Positions 1 to 8,077 of a DNA stretch of 64,000 nt are shown here, one piece after another. The position numbers were made by a program, and so were the translations under genes. The DNA lies in contig AP025573.1 in assembly GCA_022845895.1 (NCBI GenBank), positions 902,501 to 966,500 of the forward strand, in the 5' to 3' direction. The number at the start of each line of letters is the position of its first letter. The stretch's first letter is position 1. This stretch comes from Lachnospiraceae bacterium. GTDB lineage: Bacteria > Bacillota > Clostridia > Lachnospirales > Lachnospiraceae. The notes under the pieces are model-generated. The model searched no databases. It was not told the origin of the DNA and was given only the letters and a program-made list of their open reading frames with translations.

Positions 1-1
1 G

Positions 2-589
2 AATGAAGCAGGCGAGACTTTGATGACCGACTATGCCCGGTATCATGTGGATGAATGCTGTCTGGCATTTGATCTTTCCATCCGTGGCCGGGTCGAGGAA
101 CGCTACCACAGGGAATGCTTCCTGAACCGTGATAAAAGCTCCCCTATTGACTTCGATATTGTGTATAAGGGAGAAAATGGTGAGCTTGATGCGGAAAGCA
201 GGAAGAAATTGATCCGTGATACGGTTATGGAGGAGGCCAGGGTACTGGACGGTCTTTCCAACAACTACACGAAAGCATGGAAAGAACTGCTGAAGTGGAG
301 GGGCATTTCACAGGCAGAACTTGCCCGCCGCACCACGATCACGGAAAAGACCATCGGGCATATCATCAATGGCGATACTATCGGAACGCTCAACAATGTG
401 GTGCTGATGTGTCTTGCTGCCCATCTGCCCTGGGAAATGAGCGACTACTTGATTCAACGCTCCGGGCATAAGCTGCTCTTAAACAACGATGACCACAATT
501 GGTATCGGTTTGTACTGAAGAATATGTATCCAAAAGAAATACCGGAAATACAGGCGTTCCTGCAGGAACAGGGAGCCAGTCCGCTATAA
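2..589 (+). CDS. HTH (XRE-like) protein, 5' partial
   Basis: The frame is open to the left edge, so only the C-terminal part of the protein is in view (about 195 residues). An XRE-like helix-turn-helix lies in the second half (SQAELARRTTITEKTIGHII). The part before it is not recognised; its beginning (YARYHVDECCLAFDLSIRGR) resembles the tail of another domain. The frame ends 31 nt before the next gene, in the same orientation, so the two are probably co-transcribed. It may belong to the element that carries the prophage or to the prophage flank. A DNA-binding regulator is inferred from the HTH only. Confidence 0.6.
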   Translation, partial: NEAGETLMTDYARYHVDECCLAFDLSIRGRVEERYHRECFLNRDKSSPIDFDIVYKGENGELDAESRKKLIRDTVMEEARVLDGLSNNYTKAWKELLKWRGISQAELARRTTITEKTIGHIINGDTIGTLNNVVLMCLAAHLPWEMSDYLIQRSGHKLLLNNDDHNWYRFVLKNMYPKEIPEIQAFLQEQGASPL

Positions 590-620
590 ATACGGGATTA
601 TAACATGAGGAGGAAACCCT

Positions 621-1106
621 ATGAGTGAAAATGTACGTCTTGGTGATGGCGTTGTGGATGAAGCAAAAGCTGAGGCTAACAACAGGATAAAAGAACTGGT
701 TAAGATGTCAGTCAATATGTTTTTTGATTATCTGGAGAGTCAGATGAAAGACCTCCCGGATACTATCAAGCGGTTACGCAATAATCCAGAATTGGAACAG
801 AAAGTAGAGACATTATGGTCAGAGCAACTTTTTGAAGAAGGGCTTATCCCCAAGGGATATAGCGGTCTGCCTGACAAATTGCTAATTGACAACCTCCATC
901 AGACGGGGTATCTGGACGGACTTTATGTTGGATATGCCCTCGCTATGATGGCGATGGTAGATAACAATGCTGATGAAGACTTGATTCTTGCTGCCCGCGA
1001 TTATATTCGTCCGAATTTAATGGGGCATCATTTTAATGATAGAGACGAGTTTATCTGCCAATATAAAAACGAAAAATATAGCTGGGTTGAAAAAGGCAAA
1101 CGATGA
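621..1106 (+). CDS. hypothetical protein (161 aa)
   Basis: A well-formed gene: AGGAGG lies 8 nt before the ATG, and a strong terminator follows about 110 nt after the stop. The protein is acidic and mostly helical, without signal peptide or membrane segment. I do not recognise a family. It follows the HTH gene closely and probably shares its transcript. The stretch 1107-1215 after it is AT-rich and holds no gene. Confidence 0.6.
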   Translation: MSENVRLGDGVVDEAKAEANNRIKELVKMSVNMFFDYLESQMKDLPDTIKRLRNNPELEQKVETLWSEQLFEEGLIPKGYSGLPDKLLIDNLHQTGYLDGLYVGYALAMMAMVDNNADEDLILAARDYIRPNLMGHHFNDRDEFICQYKNEKYSWVEKGKR

Positions 1107-1215
1107 TCATGCCTTTTTGAGAATCAGCCTATGGATTTGAAAAAATTTGATGCGAAAATACGATAATATGGAAATCCGATTACCATGCTCAAATTAATAT
1201 GAAAAGCGCCTGACA

Positions 1216-1256
1216 GAGCCATATGTGACCTTAACGGTCATGTATGGCTCTAATTT
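1216..1256 (+). terminator. rho-independent terminator
   Basis: A 15-bp stem (1216-1230 with 1236-1250, two G-U pairs) with loop TTAAC is followed by TAATTTTTT. It closes the two-gene unit at 2-1106. Confidence 0.8.
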
Positions 1257-1289
1257 TTTGCCTTTTTTCAGGGGTTTTAGGAGCCGAAC

Positions 1290-1367
1290 ATGGAAATGTG
1301 CTTACAATTCCGTGTCCTGCACGAAGCGGCTAAAATGGAATTATCAAAGGGAACACCTTTGAAATAA
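1290..1367 (+). CDS. possible small ORF (25 aa) upstream of sigma-like gene
   Basis: An ATG with a properly spaced TAGGAG (1278-1283) opens a 25-codon frame ending in TAA. The product would begin MEMCLQFRVLHEAAK. It lies between a terminator and a block of hairpins in an otherwise gene-free stretch. The good ribosome binding site is the main support; it could be a leader peptide or chance. Confidence 0.35.
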   Translation: MEMCLQFRVLHEAAKMELSKGTPLK

Positions 1368-1573
1368 ATCAAATCCGCTTTGTGAAGTACGCGCGTTAAG
1401 CAGAGCGGTGGATACATACGGAAGTCTGAAACTGGCGTTAGTGAGCCGGTTCGGAAAATCCGATGTCCACCGTTTTCTCGCCATGCCCTCACAAGGCTGC
1501 CGGAGTCGGTGTGTCATCAGATGCACCGGCTTTCTTCGTGTCTACCGCTCGATGAGCGGTGAAAGGACACGAA
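1368..1573 (+). promoter_or_regulatory. structured leader with three hairpins upstream of sigma-like gene
   Basis: Three consecutive stem-loops occupy this non-coding stretch. The first closes with CGGTGGA/TCCACCG (1406-1412 with 1466-1472) around a 53-nt interior and is followed by TTTT. The second is GCCGG/CCGGC (1499-1503 with 1526-1530), followed by TTTCTT. The third is ACCGCTC-GAT-GAGCGGT (1544-1560), immediately before the AAAGGA ribosome binding site of the next gene. The arrangement suggests attenuation or a structured 5' leader. I do not recognise an RNA family. Confidence 0.4.
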
Positions 1574-2179
1574 ATGACAGTAAATCAGAGTAAAAAGCAG
1601 GACAGGCAGTATCAGATCCCTATGGCAGTAACGGACGAGGTCATCCGCGATTTTGGCTTCAAACCGGAGGAAGTCACCTGGCGGCGCATCGGTAACCGCA
1701 AGTATCGTGTAGTGATGGTGGACGCAACCGAGAAGGAGTATCGGGCGTATATGACGCCGATCTGGGCGGAAATCAAACGGGAAGACCGGGATGGCCGCTG
1801 TATGGTAAAGGGCAAAAACGGCAAGCTGATCCGCTGCCCGGAAAGTAACCGCTGTGAGGAGTGCAAGCACTTCTCAGAGGCCAGCCGTGAGCGGAATAAG
1901 CCAGCTTCGCTCTCCGTACTGATGGATGAGGGAACAGAGCCGACCGCAGAAGGGGCGTTTGATGATGATGTGATTTATGAGACCATCTTGGAAGACCTTA
2001 TTTCCATGCTGACAGAAATCAAGCCGAAGTATGGCAGGATCTTCCGTCTGCTCTATGACGGAGCCACCCAGCAGGAAATGGCGGACGAGCTGGGCATCAA
2101 GCAACGGACGGTGTCGGATGACATTAAAAAAATCCGCAGCCTGGTGCAGCCGCTGGTGAAAGACATTTTCAACCGTTAA
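1574..2179 (+). CDS. sigma-70 region 4-like HTH regulator
   Basis: This 201-residue protein ends in a clear sigma region 4-type helix-turn-helix (QQEMADELGIKQRTVSDDIK). The N-terminal half is not a canonical sigma region 2 and carries a small cysteine cluster (CPESNRCEEC), so it may be an element-specific transcription regulator rather than a complete sigma factor. ATG 1574 is preferred over the in-frame GTG at 1559 because AAAGGA (1562-1567) lies 6 nt before it. It converges on the DNA polymerase gene and shares its terminator. As the only regulator of this type at the left of the prophage, it is a candidate reader of the repeated upstream motif found near 6724, 6787, 7753 and 41076. Confidence 0.7.
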   Translation: MTVNQSKKQDRQYQIPMAVTDEVIRDFGFKPEEVTWRRIGNRKYRVVMVDATEKEYRAYMTPIWAEIKREDRDGRCMVKGKNGKLIRCPESNRCEECKHFSEASRERNKPASLSVLMDEGTEPTAEGAFDDDVIYETILEDLISMLTEIKPKYGRIFRLLYDGATQQEMADELGIKQRTVSDDIKKIRSLVQPLVKDIFNR

Positions 2180-2186
2180 AAAGTGA

Positions 2187-2221
2187 GCGGTGCTTATCAT
2201 TACGATAGGCACCGCCTTTTT
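2187..2221. terminator. bidirectional terminator between convergent genes
   Basis: GCGGTGCTTATC (2187-2198) pairs with 2204-2215 around loop ATTAC. It has AAAAA on the left and TTTTT on the right, so it can serve both the sigma-like gene and the leftward polymerase operon. Confidence 0.8.
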
Positions 2222-4209
2222 CAGTCCTTCTTGTAAAACATGGTTTCATAGCCGTCCGCCCGGAGATTTAGCCCCTCTATCCACAGCGGCGTCCTTCCCA
2301 TCTGTTTACAGACAGCGTTTAGGGAGACATCCATGCCACACTCAATGATCAGCTCATCGTGGACATGGCCGACGATAAAGCAGTGAGACAGCGTCCGTAT
2401 AGCATGCATGAGAATATCCCTGGAGATGGCCTGGACGACGTTTTCCGTGAATTTCGGGCCGTAAGATTCGATGCGCTCCCACTTCTTTGTGCTGCCGATG
2501 CCCTCATAGGTGACGGAATCGCCGCCGAATTTATTTGTCCCCATCTTCGGCTTCACATAGCAGAGCTGGCGGCCGGAAGGCAGAATGATGAACAGCATCC
2601 CGCTGCGGTAACGGAACCGGATGCCGTGCGTCTCTGTGTCAAGCCGCTGGCGGACGGTGGTTTTTACCGCATTGTCCACATCCCACCAAAGCTGCACGAT
2701 GTTCGGATTGGAGGTGCGCCACGCATCCACAAGGGGCTGGAGTTCCTCCTCGGAAAGCCCCATTTCCAGCGCGCCCATCGACTTGAGCGCGCCCACCGAT
2801 CCGCCATATCCGAGGGCGAGTTCGGCGATTTTACCTTTCTGTCTCAGATGTGCGTTCTGTCCGTGCTTTTCCACCGGGACATGGAACATGGCGGAGGCGC
2901 TGGCACAGTAGATGTCGCCGTTCTCCGCAAAGACCTTCAGCCGCCAGGACTCGCCGGCCAGAAAGGAAAGCACTCTGGCTTCGATGGCGGAAAAGTCAGA
3001 AACGATGAATTTGTACCCGTCCCTCGGCACAAACGCTGTGCGGATGAGTTCCGACAGGACTTCCGGCACGGAGTCATACAGTGCAGAGAGCAAGGCGTAA
3101 TCCCCGGAACGGACAAGGCTTCTCGCATCTTCCAGATGCGCCATGTGGTTCTGCGGTAGGTTCTGCAATTGGATCAGCCGGCCCGCCCAGCGGCCACTGC
3201 GGTTCGCGCCATAAAACTGGAACATCCCTCTCGCCCTGCCGTCCGCACATACGGCGTTCTGCATCGCCTGGTACTTCTTTACAGAGGACTTGGCAAGCTG
3301 CCGGCGCAGTTCCAGCACCTCGGCAAGCTCCGGCGGCGCAGTTTTCAATAGTTCCTTCACGGCTTTCTTGTCCAGGGAGTCCACCTCAAGGCCGTGCTTT
3401 GTGAGCCATTCCTTCATCTGCTGGACGGAGTTCGGGTTTTCCAGGGCGGTGAGCTGCCGCATCTTTGCGGAGAGTTCTTCCCTGGAACGCTCATCAATGT
3501 CGATGGCCTGTTCCACCAGCACCATGTCAAGCTGTATGCCCCGGTCGTTGATCTCCTGGTCGAGATGATATTCCTCCCATAGGAAATCCGGCACGGGGAA
3601 CTTCGACAGCTTCTGCTGGATCGCCATCTCGGTTTCCACATCCCGCTTGTTATACGCGATGAAGGTTGACCACTTCACCGGGTCATGCTCCGGAAGATTA
3701 CGCATCCTGCCGCCGTTGGCCTTGGTAGGCTTGCAGGGGACGCAGAAATAGCGGATGAGCGCCTTGCCTTCTGCCATCTTCTGGTTTTCCAGCTTCAGGA
3801 CTTTGCCGATCCCCTCCAGAGAGAGGGGCAGCCCCATGTACGCGCCCCATACCAGGGAGCAGCGCCAGGAGGACGGGTCAAGGTAATTCCGGACGGTATC
3901 GTCCTCTATGCTGTAGGAAGAAAAATACTGCGGATAGTTTCGGCGCAGCCAGACAGAAAGGCAAATACGCTCGAAGGACGCATTGTACGCCCACTTGATG
4001 ACGGAATCGTCCGAGAGGGCTTTGATAATCTCCTCCGGTACGATGTCGCCGGACGCCAGATCATATACGGTGACCTCGCCGCCATCCACGGACACGCCGA
4101 AGAGCAGGATTTCAAAATCATGGGACTCGGCGTATTTATACACGCCGCATTTTTTCAGATCGACATCGGAAAAGGTCTCCAAGTCGATTGATAGGGTGTG
4201 GATTGCCAT
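2221..4209 (-). CDS. phage-type family A DNA polymerase
   Basis: A 662-residue replicative polymerase. The N-terminal 3'-5' exonuclease carries SIDLET (residues 7-12) and a YNKRDV ExoIII-type motif (186-191). The palm has motif A VSDFSAIEAR (403-412), the O-helix motif B RQKGKIAELALGYG (456-469) and motif C HVHDEL (615-620). No 5' nuclease domain is present, as usual for phage enzymes. The start is the ATG at 4209: GGAGGT lies 7 nt upstream, whereas the longer open frame to 4338 crosses a neighbouring intergenic gap. It is the last gene of the leftward replication operon. Confidence 0.95.
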   Translation of the reverse strand: MAIHTLSIDLETFSDVDLKKCGVYKYAESHDFEILLFGVSVDGGEVTVYDLASGDIVPEEIIKALSDDSVIKWAYNASFERICLSVWLRRNYPQYFSSYSIEDDTVRNYLDPSSWRCSLVWGAYMGLPLSLEGIGKVLKLENQKMAEGKALIRYFCVPCKPTKANGGRMRNLPEHDPVKWSTFIAYNKRDVETEMAIQQKLSKFPVPDFLWEEYHLDQEINDRGIQLDMVLVEQAIDIDERSREELSAKMRQLTALENPNSVQQMKEWLTKHGLEVDSLDKKAVKELLKTAPPELAEVLELRRQLAKSSVKKYQAMQNAVCADGRARGMFQFYGANRSGRWAGRLIQLQNLPQNHMAHLEDARSLVRSGDYALLSALYDSVPEVLSELIRTAFVPRDGYKFIVSDFSAIEARVLSFLAGESWRLKVFAENGDIYCASASAMFHVPVEKHGQNAHLRQKGKIAELALGYGGSVGALKSMGALEMGLSEEELQPLVDAWRTSNPNIVQLWWDVDNAVKTTVRQRLDTETHGIRFRYRSGMLFIILPSGRQLCYVKPKMGTNKFGGDSVTYEGIGSTKKWERIESYGPKFTENVVQAISRDILMHAIRTLSHCFIVGHVHDELIIECGMDVSLNAVCKQMGRTPLWIEGLNLRADGYETMFYKKD

Positions 4210-4271
4210 GTGTTTTACCTCCATAAAAACAGGCGGCAGGAGTGCTGTTCCTGCCGCCCGGTGCGCATTGC

Positions 4272-4451
4272 TTATTCCTCCGGCTGTTTTGCCGCCTGGC
4301 GTTTTTTCTCCCTGTGCTTCTTGAACTTTGTCCAGCACCAGTGCAGGAAGTCGGTGATCCAGTACACGATGCTGCCGACGGCAAATCCGTACAGGAGAAT
4401 GAAAATCACGATCACATCAAACTGTTTTGCGAACTCATAAAACTCTGTCAT
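4272..4451 (-). CDS. small single-span membrane protein
   Basis: About 59 residues: one strongly hydrophobic segment (VIVIFILLYGFAVGSIVYWI) is followed by a very basic tail (KFKKHREKKR). Two ATGs are possible, 4457 and 4451; the second has the better distance to the GAGGT at 4460-4464. It lies between the polymerase and the ssDNA-binding protein genes on the same strand. The function is unknown; it might tether replication proteins or affect lysogeny, but nothing here shows this. Confidence 0.5.
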   Translation of the reverse strand: MTEFYEFAKQFDVIVIFILLYGFAVGSIVYWITDFLHWCWTKFKKHREKKRQAAKQPEE

Positions 4452-4516
4452 ATCCATTTACCTCGCATTTTCTTTGAATGGGCGGGCGGCAGCGGTGACT
4501 GCCGCCCTGTGTTGTC

Positions 4517-5080
4517 TCAGGAAAGATAATCGTCATCGTCCTCGGTGGAGAAATCATCCTCGGCACGGCTCTTGCCGCCCAGCGGCTCCCCATCGGAGAT
4601 CTTCTGCAGGTTGTTCAGCCCGCAGGCGATGCCCCGGTTTCCGTTGGAGTTAAAGGCATACAGGTTGATGCTGGCCCTGCCGTACACGCCGGAGTACACC
4701 TCGGAACGCTCCAGGATGGGGTTCAGGTCCGCATCCACGATGCCGGGGGCGGTGGCGGAATTGGCGTTGATGAAGTACGCATCCGCATAGACTGGATCAT
4801 CGGGGCGCTCCGCATCGCCGTCACGCAGCGGGGTCTTGATGACTGAGAGCGCGGGGACGGTCTTGCCGTTGCCCTTCAGTTTGGACTCGCCCTCCTCATA
4901 GGCCGCCTGGATCGCCGCCTTGATGGCTTCCACGGTTTTCTTGTCGGACTTCGGGATGATCAGGCTGACGCTGTACTTGGGCGTGCCGCCGTTGATGCTC
5001 TTGGGGTCCCAGACATTCGCATAGCTCCAGCGGGTTCTGGGGCCGGTGATTACCTTCGTCTTATTTACGATCTTTGCCAT
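4517..5080 (-). CDS. phage ssDNA-binding protein (DUF2815 / Enc34 type)
   Basis: A 187-residue protein with the features of the DUF2815 family: an N-terminal strand-rich segment (KIVNKTKVITGPRTRWSYAN), a central SLIIPKSD stretch and an acidic C-terminus (STEDDDDYLS) like those by which ssDNA-binding proteins recruit partners. The family is known to include the phage Enc34 ssDNA-binding protein. ATG 5080 is chosen because AGGAGG lies 9 nt upstream; the ATG at 5098 overlaps that site. The start overlaps the end of the DUF2800 gene by 20 nt, indicating translational coupling. Confidence 0.85.
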   Translation of the reverse strand: MAKIVNKTKVITGPRTRWSYANVWDPKSINGGTPKYSVSLIIPKSDKKTVEAIKAAIQAAYEEGESKLKGNGKTVPALSVIKTPLRDGDAERPDDPVYADAYFINANSATAPGIVDADLNPILERSEVYSGVYGRASINLYAFNSNGNRGIACGLNNLQKISDGEPLGGKSRAEDDFSTEDDDDYLS

Positions 5081-6221
5081 AGTTGTTGTCCTCCTCATTT
5101 TCTTTGAAATCGTTAATGGCTGTGTTCATGGCCGGGCGCTTATCGCTCTCCGGCACAAGTACGGGTTTGCCGGGCGGCTTGTAGACAAGGCCGCCGAGCA
5201 GCTCTTCAAACTTCTTCCGGCCAAGGGCCTGGCTCATGGCCGTGATGCCCAGCAGTTTCTTCTCATAAGGCTCGTAACCGGCATCCTCGACCGCTTTGGC
5301 GACTGCGGCTTCATCGGTGTACTTCCGGTTGGAGCGGCCCTCGACCACTTTGAATCCTGTGAACTTCGTCCCGGACAGGGCTTTCTGCAGGGCGTAGTCC
5401 TTGATGTCCCCGGCCCAGGAGACCAGCTCGTCCGCTTTGGTAAGAATAGCGGCGACCTCATCATCTCCCAGGAGCGCGGGCATCTCGAAGTCATACCGTG
5501 CCAGTTCCAGGTTATATTCCGCCCGTTTGCGGCAGGTAGCTTTTGCCTTGCAGAACTGGCAGTGATTCCCGGCTTTAAACTCGCCCTTGCCCTCGTATGC
5601 CAGCTTTGCGGCAGGGGCAAGCACGGTCTCAGCCCAGGCCAGAAGTTCTTCCCGGCTCATGGTGTATGTGCTGACGTTCTCCCGGCGGGGCTGGTAGATG
5701 GTAAGGCTGACCTGCGCGATATCGTAGATGCCATCGAACAGGTCGAGGGCGCCCAGCGCATAGCAGGAAAGCTGGCTGTTCTTCTCCGCAGACACCAGGA
5801 CGCCAAGCCCGTGCTTGTAGTCGATGATGTGGAGAAGCCCGTCCGAAACAATGACGCAGTCCCCGGTGCCGAAGCTGCCCTCGATCCCCACATAGCGGGA
5901 ATAGTCGAGCCGCTGCTCCACAAGCACCAGCGGGTCGGCGCAGCGTTCCCTGGCCTTTGCCACTTCCTCCATCACGAAGGCACAGTAGCCGTCGGCGCAG
6001 TCCTCCATCTCCTGGGAGTAGTAGGTCAGGTTCTCCGTAGGGTCCTTCACCCTGCGGCCAAGGGCTTTTTCCACCTTATAAGCACACAGCTCATGGCAGT
6101 CGGTACCCTCCTGGGCGTATTCGCTGGGCCTGTCCGCATACTCCTCGCAGAGCCGCGCCGACGGCGGGCAATTGATCCACCTGTGGCTTGCGGAGGCGGA
6201 AAGGAAGGAATGCTTACCCAT
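5061..6221 (-). CDS. DUF2800 PD-(D/E)XK nuclease-like protein
   Basis: A 386-residue protein of the DUF2800 family. A RecB/Cas4-like active site is visible: GTGDCVIV, then LHIIDYKHG (the D-x-K pair). A C-x2-C-x5-C cluster (CQFCKAKATC) near residue 230 and an early cysteine (INCPPS) resemble the iron-sulfur arrangement of AddB/Cas4 nucleases. It is encoded with polymerase and ssDNA-binding protein, so a role in phage recombination or replication is likely. GGAGG 9 nt upstream supports the ATG at 6221. Confidence 0.85.
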   Translation of the reverse strand: MGKHSFLSASASHRWINCPPSARLCEEYADRPSEYAQEGTDCHELCAYKVEKALGRRVKDPTENLTYYSQEMEDCADGYCAFVMEEVAKARERCADPLVLVEQRLDYSRYVGIEGSFGTGDCVIVSDGLLHIIDYKHGLGVLVSAEKNSQLSCYALGALDLFDGIYDIAQVSLTIYQPRRENVSTYTMSREELLAWAETVLAPAAKLAYEGKGEFKAGNHCQFCKAKATCRKRAEYNLELARYDFEMPALLGDDEVAAILTKADELVSWAGDIKDYALQKALSGTKFTGFKVVEGRSNRKYTDEAAVAKAVEDAGYEPYEKKLLGITAMSQALGRKKFEELLGGLVYKPPGKPVLVPESDKRPAMNTAINDFKENEEDNNYGKDRK

Positions 6222-6543
6222 CGGTCCCCGCCTCCGGCTTTCCGAGCGCGTCCGCTTCCTTCAGAAGCCCTTCGAATTTAGAAGGGTCGATGTCCGACAG
6301 CTTCCTCGCTCCGTACTTCGTAATGAGGGCTTTCACCTCTGCTGAGTGCCCTGCCTGGGCGATCACCGTCATGCGGTGGCGCACCTCCTCAAGGGTGAGT
6401 GCTTTCGGCTTCTCCTTCGGCGGCGCATCCTCTGCCGCCTGGGAAGAAAACATCCCCGCCAGCGTGTTGGCGATTTCGATGATGGTCTCCCCGCAGGAGC
6501 GCAGCTCCTTAATCTGTAAGTCCAGGTCGCTCAATTTCCCCAT
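6214..6543 (-). CDS. conserved phage replication-operon protein (109 aa)
   Basis: A small protein that begins MGKLSDLDLQIKELRSCGE with a predicted coiled helix, followed by a proline-rich linker (APPKEKPKA) and a helical C-terminal half (EEVRHRMTVIAQAGHSAEVK). Such genes commonly sit directly upstream of DUF2800 in Clostridia prophages. ATG 6543 has GGAGGAA 6 nt upstream. Its stop overlaps the DUF2800 start by 8 nt and its start overlaps the previous gene, so the operon is tightly coupled. The biochemical role is unknown. Confidence 0.7.
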   Translation of the reverse strand: MGKLSDLDLQIKELRSCGETIIEIANTLAGMFSSQAAEDAPPKEKPKALTLEEVRHRMTVIAQAGHSAEVKALITKYGARKLSDIDPSKFEGLLKEADALGKPEAGTDG

Positions 6544-6679
6544 CCGGCGTTCCTCCTTCCTGATTGGCCGTCTGCAGCTTTCTGGCGAGACGCTTCGCAA
6601 TCACGCTGATGGCAATCAGCACATCGGCGAGTTCCTCGTCAAGCTGCCTGTCTCTGGTTGTCTCCGTGTTTTCCTGCAT
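6509..6679 (-). CDS. small protein heading the leftward operon (56 aa)
   Basis: The open frame extends far upstream, but the ATG at 6679 has a textbook GGAGGT 7 nt before it. The upstream part would run through two copies of the prophage promoter-like motif, so the short form is preferred. The product is amphipathic (ELADVLIAISVIAKRLARKL). It is the first gene of the leftward replication block and overlaps the next gene by 35 nt. Function unknown. Confidence 0.5.
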   Translation of the reverse strand: MQENTETTRDRQLDEELADVLIAISVIAKRLARKLQTANQEGGTPDGEIERPGLTD

Positions 6680-6721
6680 CCGCAGCACCTCCGTTTCCGA
6701 GCGGCTTTCCTGCCCCTCTGT

Positions 6722-6754
6722 CTCTGAAAGGACAGAACCGGATTTTTTCAGCGG
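6722..6754 (-). promoter_or_regulatory. bipartite motif, copy A (leftward)
   Basis: Read on the minus strand it is CCGCTGAAA, 8 nt, TTCTGTCC, then TTTCAGAG. It lies about 45 nt upstream of the first gene of the leftward operon. The same arrangement with exactly 8 nt between the halves recurs at 6784-6817 (minus), 7753-7784 (plus) and 41076-41107 (plus), always pointing at the downstream genes. Promoter or activator site by inference. Confidence 0.6.
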
Positions 6755-6783
6755 AGAAAAATTTGCCGTCCCTGTGCCTCTCA

Positions 6784-6817
6784 CTTCTGAAAGGACAAGG
6801 ACGGCATTTTTTAGCGG
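6784..6817 (-). promoter_or_regulatory. bipartite motif, copy B (leftward)
   Basis: Minus strand: CCGCTAAAA, 8 nt, CCTTGTCC, TTTCAGAAG. It is the most diverged copy but keeps the 8-nt gap. It lies 63 nt upstream of copy A in the same direction, forming a tandem pair in front of the replication operon. Confidence 0.55.
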
Positions 6818-6982
6818 TGTTTTTGCGGAAAATCTGACAGCGGCAGTTCGCATTTCAGCAGGATGCGGGCATGGTGGAACGACGGTTCGTGATTGCCTTT
6901 CTCCCGGCATCCGGGCATAAAAAGAGCAGGGAACCTCTTTCAAGATTTCCTGCTCGGTGGTGCTGCCGGTTGCGGCTGATGT

Positions 6983-7180
6983 TTAATTCTCTACAGTAAA
7001 AATATCTTCGATTGAGACATTGAATGCTTTTGCTATGTTCCACGCTAATACCAGTGATGGATTATATCTGCCTTTTTCTAAATTCCCTATGGTTTCTCTA
7101 CGGACACCCACTAACTTTGCCAAATCTTCCTGCTTCATGTCATATTTGGCCCGATACTCCTTAATTCTATTCTTTATCAT
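6983..7180 (-). CDS. XRE-family repressor (65 aa)
   Basis: A single-domain Cro/CI-type regulator: helix-turn-helix at residues 5-60 with KQEDLAKLVGVRRETIGNLE as recognition unit. ATG 7180 is chosen because it gives the standard start MIKNRIKEYR. The start overlaps the end of the upstream membrane protein gene by 14 nt, so the two are translated together. The pair lies between the leftward and rightward prophage operons, where a lysogeny or moron switch is expected. Confidence 0.85.
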   Translation of the reverse strand: MIKNRIKEYRAKYDMKQEDLAKLVGVRRETIGNLEKGRYNPSLVLAWNIAKAFNVSIEDIFTVEN

Positions 7181-7538
7181 TTTCCAGCCCCCATTTTTCT
7201 TTGAAGCCATAGTAAGCAGTAGATAAAGCATAGATTGCGACAGACACCGCCCAGCCAGAGGCAAGACCTGTTATCAGCACTTCGTTTTCTTCTTTCATCC
7301 CAGCAAAGAAACAGACAAAAGAAACAAGTGCCACGGAAATCATTCCGCAATAAAATGCGCGTGAAGCTGACTTGTTCATGTATTCCTCCAACATTTCATC
7401 TGATTTGATGAAGAAATATTCAAAATCAACTGCAAAGGCAAAGAAGCCAAGAAAAGACTTCGCTTCTGTGAAAATGCCAATAAAACCTAATAGAGAGAGC
7501 AAGCCCATAAGCCCATATAAATAGCGTTTTGATTTCAT
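7167..7538 (-). CDS. DUF3796-like membrane protein
   Basis: A 123-residue protein with about four hydrophobic segments (for example YGLMGLLSLLGFIGIFT and the FYCGMISVALVSFVCFFAG stretch). DUF3796-type proteins are typically paired with a small XRE regulator, exactly as here. GGAGG lies 9 nt before the ATG and a good sigma-A promoter lies upstream. The base composition is visibly more AT-rich than that of neighbouring phage genes, suggesting a separately acquired regulator/membrane protein pair. The family call is from pattern and context. Confidence 0.65.
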   Translation of the reverse strand: MKSKRYLYGLMGLLSLLGFIGIFTEAKSFLGFFAFAVDFEYFFIKSDEMLEEYMNKSASRAFYCGMISVALVSFVCFFAGMKEENEVLITGLASGWAVSVAIYALSTAYYGFKEKWGLENDKE

Positions 7539-7582
7539 AAACTATCCTCCAAAATGTGGTGTATTTCGCTCTTTATGAGATA

Positions 7583-7611
7583 AATATACCATATACATTG
7601 GCGATAGTCAA
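7583..7611 (-). promoter_or_regulatory. sigma-A type promoter for membrane protein/XRE pair
   Basis: On the minus strand TTGACT (7606-7611) and TATATT (7583-7588) are separated by exactly 17 nt, about 45 nt upstream of the start codon. Confidence 0.75.
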
Positions 7612-7736
7612 GGTATTGAATAACGGTGCAAAAATTATTTTTAGAAGATTCTGGCTATCAAGTGTTTGCAGGGCAAGTTACCCTCAGTCTGGCTGTTTTC
7701 TCTTGAAATATGGGCTTTCCGCCCTTGGATTTTGAA

Positions 7737-7784
7737 AAAGGACAGACACCCACCGCTGAAACGGAGGGTTTCTGTCCTTTCACA
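7737..7784 (+). promoter_or_regulatory. bipartite motif, copy C, within a perfect inverted repeat
   Basis: CCGCTGAAA (7753-7761), 8 nt, TTCTGTCC (7770-7777), TTTCACAG. In addition AAAGGACAGA (7737-7746) is the exact inverted partner of TCTGTCCTTT (7771-7780), so this copy lies in a 10-bp stem with a secondary CCG/CGG stem inside. It points at the rightward operon starting at 7835. Confidence 0.6.
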
Positions 7785-7834
7785 GTTAGAGAGGTGTAAG
7801 CCGCTCAATTTTCAGAGAAAGGATGGAAAAAGCT

Positions 7835-8077
7835 ATGAAAACAGCGAAATCAAAAGGCCTGCCGCGCTGTACTGCGCACAGGGACTGCTTTGCCAATAAG
7901 GATGGCGTGTGCGTCTGCCTGGGTGACAATGACTTCCACGGGAAGGACTGCCCGTTTTATAAGACCACGGCGCAGTGTGACGCAGACAGGCAGAAAAGCT
8001 ACGAGCGGCTGGTGCAGCTTGGCCGCACGGATCTAATTGAGCTGTATAAAGTGAGGGGCGCTTATGGGAGTCAGTAA
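7835..8077 (+). CDS. small cysteine-rich protein
   Basis: About 80 residues with six or seven cysteines in spacing suited to metal binding (CTAHRDCF, GVCVCLG, KDCPFYK). ATG 7835 and ATG 7823 are both possible; the AAAGG at 7818-7822 overlaps the upstream one, favouring 7835. It heads the rightward operon and overlaps the next gene by 14 nt. Probably a zinc-binding phage protein; exact role unknown. Confidence 0.6.
   Translation: MKTAKSKGLPRCTAHRDCFANKDGVCVCLGDNDFHGKDCPFYKTTAQCDADRQKSYERLVQLGRTDLIELYKVRGAYGSQ

Noticed and set aside
1574..2179. Calling the sigma-like protein a complete sigma factor
   Set aside because: Only a region 4-like HTH is visible; no region 2 motif for -10 recognition is found, so sigma activity is left open.
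5046..6281. A 411-codon open frame on the plus strand
   Set aside because: It is the mirror of the DUF2800 gene, whose product has clear motifs and a proper ribosome binding site. The plus frame has none and resembles no family.
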